The notes beneath the pieces are model-generated. The model was not told where the DNA came from. It ran no database searches and saw only the letters and a list, made by a program, of their open reading frames with translations. Positions 7,532 through 15,020 of a stretch of 16,386 bases of DNA are shown in pieces (the stretch's first letter is position 1; each line of letters begins with the position of its first letter). Source of the DNA: JANMDR01 sp031376425 (GTDB lineage: Bacteria > Pseudomonadota > Gammaproteobacteria > Burkholderiales > Usitatibacteraceae); contig JANMDR010000110.1 of assembly GCA_031376425.1 (NCBI GenBank), forward strand, positions 1 to 16,386. The letters are read 5' to 3'. A program made the position numbers and the translations under genes.

Positions 7532-7993
7532 ATGACGGAACGATCAGCACTGTGGGCAATACTAGTCGGCGGCAGTATAGCTGGCCTGCTTGATATTATT
7601 TTTGCGATTTCGTTTGCCGCTTATAACGGCGCTACGCCTGCTAGGTTGCTGCAAACAATTGCCAGTGGCCTATTTGGTAAATCAGCATTTACTGGCGGCG
7701 CGCAAATGGCGGGGTTAGGTTTACTGCTGCATTTTGCGATGTCGCTCGCGTGGGCGGGTGTTTTTTATTTGCTTGCTTGTAAGGTGCCGCTTCTGGTGCA
7801 ACAGCCAGTGCTGAGCGGGATCGTATTTGGGGTGATTGTTTTTTTGATCATGCGTTTGGTCGTGCTGCCCCTTTCTGCTTTTCCGTTTCCGGTAAAGTTT
7901 CCGCCGCTGGGCACCGTTCTTGATGTGCTATCGCACGCATTTTTATTTGGCTTGCCGATTGCTTGGTGTGCGCGCAAAGCGGTGTTAGTTTAA
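7532..7993 (+). CDS. Conserved four-helix inner-membrane protein of unknown function
   Basis: The protein is 153 residues, with GAGG 6 nt before the ATG. Four hydrophobic segments are visible (about 8-30, 59-82, 93-115 and 128-147). Conserved-looking features are QTIASGLFGKSAFTGG (41-56) between helices 1 and 2, LHFAMSLAWAGVFY in helix 2, MRLVVLPLSAFP in helix 3, and LSHAFLFGLPIAW in helix 4. I recognise the pattern as a widespread proteobacterial hypothetical membrane protein, but no function is known to me. A decayed partial second copy lies about 0.7 kb downstream. The stop codon falls in one arm of a hairpin shared with the convergent gene. Confidence 0.8.
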   Translation: MTERSALWAILVGGSIAGLLDIIFAISFAAYNGATPARLLQTIASGLFGKSAFTGGAQMAGLGLLLHFAMSLAWAGVFYLLACKVPLLVQQPVLSGIVFGVIVFLIMRLVVLPLSAFPFPVKFPPLGTVLDVLSHAFLFGLPIAWCARKAVLV

Positions 7994-8027
7994 GCGTCTT
8001 TATGTTATCGACGAAGCTTACGTTTTT
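7991..8027. terminator. Putative terminator between convergent membrane-protein genes
   Basis: TAAGC (7991-7995) plus GTC (7996-7998) can pair with GAC (8010-8012) and, past a 3-nt bulge, GCTTA (8016-8020). On the plus strand this is followed by CG and a run of five T's (8023-8027). Each arm contains the stop codon of one of the two convergent genes. The stem is short and bulged, so this is a moderate call. Confidence 0.45.
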
Positions 8028-8461
8028 GGGCGAGCCACGTCTACGCGAAGCAGCAGCGCGGTAGGTATAAACGTTAACCACGGCGTGATATAGAATACGG
8101 AGAGATACCAGTACTTGTAAAGGTAGCTCAGGCCATGACCGAGATACACGCCGCAGTACCAAGCGTCAAGCGCAGCAAATGGGATAGTGTAGTAGACGCA
8201 GAACCAGAAGGCGCGAACCAGCTTCGTTTCAGGCCTTCCGCGTCGAAGCACGACGATAGCCGCAAGGGAAATGGCAACTGAGAGGAAAATAGAACCAACT
8301 GCCATTGTGACGACCGCGTACTGCTGGAAGTACGAAGGCAAGCCAGCGAGCCAGAACGCGGCCCAAACACAAACGGCTTGAAGGAAGAGATTGAAGTGTT
8401 TGCGTGGAGTCACGGGTAAGTCGCCTAACTCAATTGAAGGCGCGCCACATCCGCATAACAT
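8018..8461 (-). CDS. Unrecognised four-helix membrane protein
   Basis: The protein is 147 residues, with four hydrophobic segments at about 23-40, 49-73, 82-105 and 115-138. It is rich in aromatic residues (WYCGVY, YLYKYWYLSVFYITPW). The N-terminus MLCGCGAPSIELGDLP is hydrophilic; its two early cysteines are too near the start to form a lipobox, as no signal precedes them. I do not recognise a named family. Only a weak ribosome site (GCGGA) precedes the ATG at 8461. It lies opposite in strand to all its neighbours, between an intact membrane gene and a decayed copy of that gene, which suggests separate acquisition. The function cannot be inferred. Confidence 0.65.
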   Translation of the reverse strand: MLCGCGAPSIELGDLPVTPRKHFNLFLQAVCVWAAFWLAGLPSYFQQYAVVTMAVGSIFLSVAISLAAIVVLRRGRPETKLVRAFWFCVYYTIPFAALDAWYCGVYLGHGLSYLYKYWYLSVFYITPWLTFIPTALLLRVDVARPKT

Positions 8462-8625
8462 TCCGCGTTGCGCCCTAAGATAATATTGAAAAGCCGAAAA
8501 TACTGCTTGTAATTAATGCGTTTCATTAAGGTACTGCACCGTTAATAAATCACGTTTTTAGTAATGGCATAAAACCAATGTTTAGATCACAAACAGCAGC
8601 TAAAATGCAGTCTAGCATTTCCGTT
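8462..8625. other. AT-rich intergenic spacer
   Basis: This stretch lies upstream of the minus-strand membrane gene and must carry its promoter. A TATTAT-like -10 on the minus strand occurs near 8482, with no clear -35 partner. No ORF, RNA gene or terminator is visible. Confidence 0.35.
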
Positions 8626-8802
8626 TAGGTGCTGCAATCAAGCAAGTGCCAGATGGTGGCCATCTACCGCTATGCCGCTGTGCTGCGTTTTGCGATGTCG
8701 CTCGCGTGGGCGGGTGTTATCTAACTTGCATGCTTACAAGGTACCGCTCTTAGTGCAACAGCCTTGGATATGCTGAGGCACGCTTTTTTGTTCGGCTCGC
8801 AG
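8626..8802 (+). pseudogene. Decayed partial copy of the four-helix membrane gene at 7532-7993
   Basis: Bases 8688-8718 are identical over 31 bp to 7732-7762, encoding FAMSLAWAGV in the intact gene. Similarity continues through the stretch ending GTGCAACAGCC (8753-8763, matching about 7796-7807). It then jumps about 105 bp of the intact gene and resumes at 8764-8800 against about 7919-7955 (LDMLRHAFLFG versus LDVLSHAFLFG). A weaker match upstream (from about 8626, TAGGTGCTGCAA versus TAGGTTGCTGCAA) suggests the remnant once began earlier. The copy carries an in-frame TAA at 8722-8724, a one-base frameshift and an internal deletion, so it cannot encode the protein. Base differences between the copies show that the duplication is not recent. 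Confidence 0.85.
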
Positions 8803-8839
8803 CATTTTCACAGAATAGTTTATTTAGACTGGAGTTTGT

Positions 8840-9460
8840 GTGCTAAAAATTTGGGGTAATGTAGATTCTGTAAACGTGCAAAAGGTGTTGTGGTGTTGTG
8901 AAGAGCTTAACTTGCCCTATGAGTGCGTTGATGCGCGAAAACACTTCGGCACCCTAAATTCGCCAGCATTTAAAGCGCTAAACCCGAACGCGTTGATGCC
9001 AACCATTGATGATAATGGCTACGTGGTATGGGAATCAAACACCATAGTCCGTTATTTAGCAGCCACGTATGCAAACGCCAAGCTTTGGCCTGCGGACGCT
9101 AAAGCCCGCGCCGACACCGAGCGCTGGATGGACTGGGCTAACAGTACATTGTGGCCAACGATGTTGCCCTTGTTTCGTGCCTATATGCGTACCCCAGCCG
9201 CTGATCGTGATGCGGCCACAATTGAAGCTGCTCGCCTAGCCACCATAAAAATATTAGAAATTCTCGATGCGCATTTAAGCGCGACCAAATTTGTCGGCGG
9301 TGACGTTTTTACGATGGGCGATATTGCAGTAGGATGTGCCGTGTGGCGCTGGTTTGTATTACCAATTGAGCGTCCAAACTTACTGAATTTGCAGCGCTGG
9401 TTTGATGCCCTAGCCACCCGTGAAGCCTATCGTAAGGTGGTGATGCAGCCATTGATTTAA
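8840..9460 (+). CDS. Glutathione S-transferase family protein
   Basis: The protein is 206 residues, the normal length for a cytosolic GST. The N-terminal thioredoxin-like domain (1-80) has IWGNVDSVNVQKVLW near the catalytic Ser/Cys position, the cis-proline loop NPNALMPTIDD (Pro54), and the glutathione gamma-glutamyl-binding ESNTIVRYLA (Glu65, Ser66). The all-alpha C-terminal domain contains the N-capping/hydrophobic staple motif FTMGDIAVG. It would conjugate or reduce electrophiles with glutathione; the substrate is unknown. The start is GTG at 8840 with GGAG 5 nt upstream. The membrane-gene remnant lies immediately 5' and vapBC 3'. Confidence 0.9.
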   Translation: MLKIWGNVDSVNVQKVLWCCEELNLPYECVDARKHFGTLNSPAFKALNPNALMPTIDDNGYVVWESNTIVRYLAATYANAKLWPADAKARADTERWMDWANSTLWPTMLPLFRAYMRTPAADRDAATIEAARLATIKILEILDAHLSATKFVGGDVFTMGDIAVGCAVWRWFVLPIERPNLLNLQRWFDALATREAYRKVVMQPLI

Positions 9461-9523
9461 AAATATGGTGAGTAAATATGATTAACCGTACTTCAAAGTC
9501 GTGATGCCCAAATCATTGGTAAT

Positions 9524-9545
9524 GCTATATACTTTAGCTATATAC
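9524..9545 (+). promoter_or_regulatory. Putative vapBC promoter and VapB operator repeats
   Basis: GCTATATAC occurs twice (9524-9532 and 9537-9545), 13 bp apart, and the core TATATA is self-complementary. TATACT at 9528-9533 is a good sigma-70 -10 candidate within it. No strong -35 is seen. VapBC complexes generally autorepress through short AT-rich repeats that overlap their promoter, about 20-40 nt before vapB, which fits this position. The assignment is inferred from position and repeat structure. Confidence 0.5.
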
Positions 9546-9565
9546 ATTTGATTTGGGAGCGCAAA

Positions 9566-9802
9566 ATGAGCATTGGCACCGTTTTTGCTAACAACCGAAC
9601 GCAAGCAGTGCGCTTACCCGCTGATGTACGATTGCCTGATGACGTAAAGTTCGTTACGGTACGGGCGGTGGGCAAGGAACGCATTATTGCCCCATTAAAT
9701 TCTAGCTGGGATAGTTTTTTTCTAACGAGTGTATGTGTGACGGATGATTTTATGGCGAGTCGTGCCGCGCAAACACAAACCGAGCGTGAGAGCTTCGATT
9801 GA
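9566..9802 (+). CDS. vapB: VapB-type antitoxin
   Basis: The protein is 78 residues. The AbrB-like swapped-hairpin DNA-binding N-terminus has the familiar FANNRTQAVRLPADVRLPDDVK segment (8-29) and the VRAVGKERIIAP strand. The C-terminus (SWDSFFL...DDFMASRAAQTQTERESF) is the toxin-neutralising tail seen in enterobacterial and betaproteobacterial VapB/MvpT proteins. The ATG at 9566 is preceded by GGGAG with 6-nt spacing; an upstream in-frame TTG at 9548 is rejected for lack of a ribosome site. It neutralises VapC and represses its own operon. The stop overlaps the vapC start. Confidence 0.92.
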   Translation: MSIGTVFANNRTQAVRLPADVRLPDDVKFVTVRAVGKERIIAPLNSSWDSFFLTSVCVTDDFMASRAAQTQTERESFD

Positions 9803-10203
9803 TTCACTTTTTACTGGATACGAATATCGTTATCTACGTGATCAAGCGACGCCCGCTGGAAATGATGGATACTTTTAATCGCAACGCCGGTCGTATGGCC
9901 ATTTCGAGTATAACCTTCGCTGAACTTATGCACGGCGCTGAAAAGAGTAGTAAACCAGCACAAAATTTTGCAGCGGTGGAGGATTTTTGTAGCCGCATTG
10001 AAATGCTACCTTACGCTGCAAAGGCAGCGAAGCACTACGGCGGCATTCGCGCCGCGCTTGAAAAAATTGGGCAGCCGATTGGCATCAATGATTTGCATAT
10101 CGCAGCGCACGCGCGAAGCGAGGGATTGGTATTGGTTACCAACAATATGCGTGAGTTTGAACGTGTGCCGGCGTTGCAATTGGAAAACTGGGTGCAAATT
10201 TAG
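9799..10203 (+). CDS. vapC: VapC-type PIN-domain ribonuclease toxin
   Basis: The protein is 134 residues. The PIN-domain acidic residues are present: Asp7 in LLDTNI, Glu42 in TFAELMHGAEKS, Asp98 in GINDLHIAAHARS, and the C-terminal VTNNMREFERV with Asn116 and Glu119. Relatives of this subgroup (Shigella/Salmonella VapC) cut initiator tRNA in the anticodon loop and so block translation initiation. The start is TTG, overlapping the vapB TGA by four bases (TTGA), indicating tight translational coupling. The arrangement is a complete type II toxin-antitoxin module with intact catalytic residues. Confidence 0.93.
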   Translation: MIHFLLDTNIVIYVIKRRPLEMMDTFNRNAGRMAISSITFAELMHGAEKSSKPAQNFAAVEDFCSRIEMLPYAAKAAKHYGGIRAALEKIGQPIGINDLHIAAHARSEGLVLVTNNMREFERVPALQLENWVQI

Positions 10204-10215
10204 AGCGCATATTAA

Positions 10216-10250
10216 GGCTGAAGATGGCCTATAATAAGGCATCTTCAGCC
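10216..10250. terminator. Bidirectional terminator-like hairpin between vapC and the RND pump gene
   Basis: GGCTGAAGATG (10216-10226) is perfectly complementary to CATCTTCAGCC (10240-10250). The stem extends inward through CCT/AGG pairing past a one-base bulge, around an ATAATA loop. It lies between two convergent genes and probably ends both transcripts. There is no strong T-run on the plus strand; on the minus strand TTAATAT follows. Confidence 0.7.
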
Positions 10251-10264
10251 CTACTAAAATCGCC

Positions 10265-13200
10265 TTAAACCTCGCCCCGCTCCTGCGCTGGCTTACCTTC
10301 AAGCCCCGCACCACCGCTTGGTTGCGCAACAACCGCTGTGCCTTCCAGTGCATGTTTGTCATCATTACGCGTAAACCATGCTGTGAATTTGGTGCCCCAA
10401 GTATCTACATAAGTGTAGATCACGGGTACGACCACCAAGGTAAATACGGTGGAGGTGATGATGCCGCCGATTACTGCGTGGGCCATTGGGCTTTGCTGTT
10501 CGGAACCAGCGCCGAAGGCTAATGCTAGGGGCACCATACCGAAAATCATCGCGGTGGTGGTCATCATAATAGGCCGTAGGCGAACTTGCCCCGCTTCTAA
10601 AATAGCGTCTTCGCGGTTTTGGCCTTCGCGACGTCTTTGGTTGGTAAAGTCAACCAGCAAAATCGCATTTTTAGTTACTAACCCCATCAGCATTAAGAAT
10701 CCAATGGCTGAGAATAAATTAAGCGTAGAGCCCCAAAATAATAGCGCCAGCAGTACGCCTACAAGCGATAAGGGAAGGGATGCCATAATCGCAAACGGGT
10801 GGAGGAAGCTGCCGAATTGCGACGCCAAAATAAAGTAAATAAAGATAACGCCCATCGCTAAGGCAATCAAGAAAAACCCGAATGAATCTTTCATATCCGC
10901 ACTTTGGCCGCCCTGTTGAAAGCTATAGCCCGGTGGCAGTTCAATGCCTTTGAGAATGTCTTGAAACGCATTTGCCACATCACCAGTATTGGAGCCGCTG
11001 GCTACACCTGCGGATAGCTGGATTTGGCGTTGCAAGTTGCGGCGTTCAATTTGGCGTTCGGCAAAGGCAGGTTTGAAATCGGCTACCTGCCGTAGCGGGA
11101 CCATCATCGGCATGCCGTCACTATTCATACCGCGACCGGGCACAAATAGTTTATCCAAATCACCCGTACCAGTGCGTTCGTCGCGCGGCAGGCGTACCAA
11201 AATTTCATGGTTCTCACCGTCAGGGCCGGCCCATTGCCCCGCTTGTTCACCGGCAATCATTGCCCGTGTGGTGGAACCAATTTGATTGAGCGATACCCCA
11301 AGATCAGATGCTAAAGCCCTATTTACGGTGATATCCAAGGTGGGGCTGGTTGGTTTGTAAGATGTATCAATATCCACCATGCCTTTGATGTCTTTCATTT
11401 TTGCTTGCACTTGTTTTGAAATACGGTCTAGCTCATTCACGTCTGGCCCCAAAATAAAGAGTCTGATAGGGCGGTTCCAGCCGACGGTAACTTCCAAGCC
11501 TGCAATCCGCTGCAAGCGTTCGCGGAATTTATCATCAAGCTCTTTTTTGGAGAGCTTGCGGTTTTCTTTGGGCACTAAATCAATATTGATCCAGGCCTGT
11601 ATTTTGCCTACGTATTTATTGACTTTCAGCACCTCGGGATATTCACGCAATGCCGCTTCAACTTGCTCGGCTTTGCTATTGGTATAGGCTAATGAGGAGC
11701 CGATAGGGGTGCGAATTTGTAAGCCAGTGTCGTTGTTATCAGTTTCAGGTACGAAGTCCGAACCGATGAATGGCGTGAGGAAAAAGCTGCCGATAAATAT
11801 GGCGAGTGAGGCAAGCAAAACCAACGCGCGGTTGCGGATATGGAGGCGCTTGAAGCGCAATTGCGAATCCTTAAAGCCGCTGGCAATGAAGTCGATGAAG
11901 GTGACTGTTGGTATCGGCAAAACGCGCTCGGTAGGGTCTAGGCTCCAGCGTAGTGCATCATCGTACTTAACGTGAAGCCAAGTCATCATGCGGTCTTGCG
12001 CTTCTAGCGTTTTGCGAATGGGCCACCAGTTCATCCATTTGCTCGGCTTGTCATGCCAAATGCTCGATAGCATCGGGTCAAGGGTGAAGGATACAAAAAG
12101 CGAAACCAATACCGCGACCACCACAGTGATACCGAACTGATAAAAAAACTTACCAATAATGCCGCCCATAAACGCGACGGGTAAAAACACCGCGATAATC
12201 GTGAAGGTGGTGGCCATTACGGCGACGCCAATTTCTTGCGTCGCTTCAAATGCGGCTTGACGATGCGATTTACCCATTTTTATGTGGCGCACAATATTTT
12301 CACGCACCACAATCGCATCATCAATTAGGATGCCGATAGAAAGCGAAAGTGCTAATAGGGTTAGGAAGTTTAGCGTAAAACCAAAAGCATAAAGGGCTAT
12401 AAATGCGCCAAATACGGAGATCGGCAGCGTTAAGCCGGTAATTACGGTAGAGCGCCATGAATGCAAAAACAAAAATACAATCAGCACTGTCAGTAGCGCA
12501 CCTTCAACAATGGTGTGCTTCACGTTGCGGATATTATCCTTAATGCCAACGGATCTATCGTTGGTCACTTCCAAGCTGATATCGGCTGGCAGGGTTTTCT
12601 TAAGTTCATCAATTTGCTTACGAATGGCATCGGCCATTTCAATGGTGTTGGAGCCACGCGTTTTGCGAATTTCAATGCCAATACCGCGTTTGCCGTTAAT
12701 GGTGGCGATAGAAGTGGCCTCGCGCTCACCATCAGTTACCGTGGCAACCTGCCCCAAGGTAATTGCCGTTGTTGCGCCCGCGCTGCCACGGCGGGCAACG
12801 ATGATGCGCTCAAAATCCTGTACGGTTTTAATTTTTGCTAACACCCGCACCAAACGCTCGCTCGTCGAGCCAATCAAGGCACCGGCGGGTTGGTCTTGGT
12901 TTTCAACGCGAATAGCAGCAACAATTTCAGCAACGCCAACACCCAGTGCCGCCATTTGGCCGGGCTTTAATTCGATGGCTAACACCCGACCCACGTCACC
13001 CGATACTTCAATATTGCCCACACCCGGCGCGCCTTGAATACGCTTGACCACCAAGCGATCAGCTAGGTCAGATAGTTCGCGCAATGAGCGTGAGGTGGAT
13101 TGCATTGAGAGCGACACAATAGCTTGATCATTACCATTGTCAGCCCGTGATACGGTAGGCTCCCCCACGTCTTTATTAAAGCGCCCGCGCACCTGCGCCA

Positions 13201-13534
13201 CTTTGTCGCGCACATCTTGCACAGCAGTTTTTATATCAGCAGATAATTCAAACTCCACCACCACCACAGACGAACCTTCGCGCGAGTTAGAGCGAATTAC
13301 CTTCACACCCGCAACCGTGTTCACTACTTCTTCCAAGGGCTTGGTAATTTCTAGCTCTACTGCTTCAGCCGATGCACCAGGGTAGGGCGTGTACACCCAC
13401 GCGACGGGAATGGTGATGTCCGGCATTTCTTCAACCGATAAACGCTGGTAAGAAAATAAACCCAGCACGCAAATAGCGGCCATCATCATGGTGGCAAAAA
13501 CGGGATGATTAATACTGACTTTGGTAAACCACAT
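10265..13534 (-). CDS. Efflux RND transporter permease (AcrB/HAE-1 type)
   Basis: The protein is 1089 residues. It is the inner-membrane proton-driven pump of a tripartite exporter. Twelve membrane helices are expected, with the first at 12-29 and large periplasmic loops after TM1 and TM7. The proton relay is intact: Asp405-Asp406 in TM4 (SIGILIDDAIVVREN) and Lys955 in TM10 (MGLVTKNAILLVDF), matching AcrB D407/D408 and K940. Further family marks are the PYPGASAEAVE segment, QVRLRPIMMTTTAMIFGMVPLA, and SIGIL followed by FLPVAFMGGIIGKFFYQFG in TM6. The cytoplasmic linker between TM6 and TM7 (about 490-567) is longer than in AcrB, and the C-terminal tail after TM12 is also extended. The substrate cannot be read from sequence. 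The membrane-fusion gene lies 98 nt upstream in the same operon. Confidence 0.96.
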   Translation of the reverse strand: MWFTKVSINHPVFATMMMAAICVLGLFSYQRLSVEEMPDITIPVAWVYTPYPGASAEAVELEITKPLEEVVNTVAGVKVIRSNSREGSSVVVVEFELSADIKTAVQDVRDKVAQVRGRFNKDVGEPTVSRADNGNDQAIVSLSMQSTSRSLRELSDLADRLVVKRIQGAPGVGNIEVSGDVGRVLAIELKPGQMAALGVGVAEIVAAIRVENQDQPAGALIGSTSERLVRVLAKIKTVQDFERIIVARRGSAGATTAITLGQVATVTDGEREATSIATINGKRGIGIEIRKTRGSNTIEMADAIRKQIDELKKTLPADISLEVTNDRSVGIKDNIRNVKHTIVEGALLTVLIVFLFLHSWRSTVITGLTLPISVFGAFIALYAFGFTLNFLTLLALSLSIGILIDDAIVVRENIVRHIKMGKSHRQAAFEATQEIGVAVMATTFTIIAVFLPVAFMGGIIGKFFYQFGITVVVAVLVSLFVSFTLDPMLSSIWHDKPSKWMNWWPIRKTLEAQDRMMTWLHVKYDDALRWSLDPTERVLPIPTVTFIDFIASGFKDSQLRFKRLHIRNRALVLLASLAIFIGSFFLTPFIGSDFVPETDNNDTGLQIRTPIGSSLAYTNSKAEQVEAALREYPEVLKVNKYVGKIQAWINIDLVPKENRKLSKKELDDKFRERLQRIAGLEVTVGWNRPIRLFILGPDVNELDRISKQVQAKMKDIKGMVDIDTSYKPTSPTLDITVNRALASDLGVSLNQIGSTTRAMIAGEQAGQWAGPDGENHEILVRLPRDERTGTGDLDKLFVPGRGMNSDGMPMMVPLRQVADFKPAFAERQIERRNLQRQIQLSAGVASGSNTGDVANAFQDILKGIELPPGYSFQQGGQSADMKDSFGFFLIALAMGVIFIYFILASQFGSFLHPFAIMASLPLSLVGVLLALLFWGSTLNLFSAIGFLMLMGLVTKNAILLVDFTNQRRREGQNREDAILEAGQVRLRPIMMTTTAMIFGMVPLALAFGAGSEQQSPMAHAVIGGIITSTVFTLVVVPVIYTYVDTWGTKFTAWFTRNDDKHALEGTAVVAQPSGGAGLEGKPAQERGEV

Positions 13535-13632
13535 AAGAAAGACTTTCTTTTTTAATTTATGGCGCTATAAGTGTGGGCGGTGCGGCATGCGCGTACAGAA
13601 ACACATCAAAACTTAGTAACGATTAAGGTGGA

Positions 13633-14916
13633 TTACTTCTTTAGCGGTGCCGCGTCTGCAGTACCTACAATCGACGGTGCCGCAGGTTTTGGCACGGCGG
13701 CAACTGCGGGTGGGGTACCGGTTTTCATAATGGCGGTAGCGCCGTGTTTTAGGCCGTCAGGCTTCACCGCCACAACTTGGGCACCAGCACTTAAGCCCTC
13801 TTTAATCTCGGTTATACCGCTATCAGCATTGGCGATGCCGGTTTTGATTGGCTTACGATCAAGCTTGCCGTTAATGATTTCAAACGCATAGCTTTGCCCC
13901 CCCGCTTCAATGATCGCGCTAGTAGGCAGCGCCAACACCGGCGGACGACCCTGCGTGCGTAAGCTACCCACGGCAAACATGCCGCCACGCAAGGCACCGT
14001 CTTGATTGGGCAAGGTTAAAAATATCGAAATCGCTCTTGAACCAGCTTCTGTTGACGGATTAATACGTTCAACCTTGCCAGAGAAATTGCGGGCACCAAA
14101 GCCATCCACGGTCAAGGTAATTTCTTGGCCTATTTTTACGAATGAAATTTCATTTACCGGAATTTGGGCTTCCATCTCCATCTTGGAAAGCTCGACAATT
14201 TGCATCAACGGCTGATCTGCGCTAATTTTCTCGCCCAGATTGACCATGCGCTTGGCCACAACGCCAGCAAAGGGGGCACGTACTTGCGCATCGGCCAAGG
14301 CACGCTGGGCAATCGTGGTTTGCGATTGCGCCGCCTGCATACTGGCCTGTGCTACTTCAACGGTGCTTTGCACACTATCAAAAGCACTTTGGCTAATGAA
14401 GCCCTTTGCTAATAAGCTACGGTTATTTTCCACGTTTTTCTTAGCTAACTCAAACCGCGCCTTCGCTTCTGCTACCGAGGCATTTTGCGCATCATAACGA
14501 GCCCGCAAATCGGCACCGTCAAGGGTAACTAAAACTTGATTAGCCCCCACTTTCTCGCCTTCCTGCGCATGAATTTGGGCAATTTGGGCGGATACTTTGC
14601 TCTTCACCATGGTCTGCAATTTAGGCTTAATGGTGCCAGAAACAGGGGTGTTTTGCCCTATTTCCACCGCTTTTACGGTGGTAACGTCAGTTGCGGAAAA
14701 CTCGATTGTTTGCGGCTTGGCATCCTTACCGTCTTTGCTTTCCTTATTTTCCTTGCCCGCATTTTTTTGTTGGCGCATATAAATAGTGCCGCCAATAGCC
14801 GCCGCTATCAATACAATAATTACGGATAGTTTGATCCAGCCGCGCTGCCGCGATCTGGGAAGTTGGGCGAATTTAGAAGGCTTTGCAGTGAGTGATTGCG
14901 CTAAAAAATCGGACAT
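13633..14916 (-). CDS. Efflux RND transporter periplasmic adaptor (membrane-fusion) subunit
   Basis: With the ATG at 14916 the protein is 427 residues. It links the inner-membrane pump to an outer-membrane channel. There is one N-terminal membrane anchor (about 29-46), then a Lys/Glu-rich low-complexity stretch (51-67), split lipoyl halves (104-135, with QIAQIHAQEGEKVGANQVLV; and 211-245, with VRAPFAGVVAKRMVNLGEKI), an alpha-helical coiled-coil hairpin (137-210), the beta-barrel, and an Ala/Pro-rich tail. The frame extends upstream to a GTG at 15033, but AAAGG 8 nt before the ATG at 14916, and the MSDFLAQ start, favour the shorter form. It is the first gene of the operon with the RND pump. 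No outer-membrane factor gene is adjacent, so a shared TolC-like channel is likely. Confidence 0.94.
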   Translation of the reverse strand: MSDFLAQSLTAKPSKFAQLPRSRQRGWIKLSVIIVLIAAAIGGTIYMRQQKNAGKENKESKDGKDAKPQTIEFSATDVTTVKAVEIGQNTPVSGTIKPKLQTMVKSKVSAQIAQIHAQEGEKVGANQVLVTLDGADLRARYDAQNASVAEAKARFELAKKNVENNRSLLAKGFISQSAFDSVQSTVEVAQASMQAAQSQTTIAQRALADAQVRAPFAGVVAKRMVNLGEKISADQPLMQIVELSKMEMEAQIPVNEISFVKIGQEITLTVDGFGARNFSGKVERINPSTEAGSRAISIFLTLPNQDGALRGGMFAVGSLRTQGRPPVLALPTSAIIEAGGQSYAFEIINGKLDRKPIKTGIANADSGITEIKEGLSAGAQVVAVKPDGLKHGATAIMKTGTPPAVAAVPKPAAPSIVGTADAAPLKK

Positions 14917-15020
14917 GGCGACGCCTTTAAAAAGAAATAATGAGAATAAGCGAGCAGCTTTGGGGGGGTGTGTGATGTTAGTACCTAAATTCGTACCCAA
15001 ATAACTGCTTTTAATGCCGC

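Noticed and set aside
8440..8500. Possible integron attC-like boundary (GTTATGC near the start of the 8018-8461 gene)
   Set aside because: The heptamer does not fit GTTRRRY, no matching RYYYAAC partner or long imperfect palindrome was found at the other end, and no integrase is present.
12510..13037. Long plus-strand open frames (175 and 108 codons) inside the RND pump gene
   Set aside because: They lie antisense to a well-supported RND gene with intact motifs, have no credible domain content, and are typical mirror frames of codon-biased genes.
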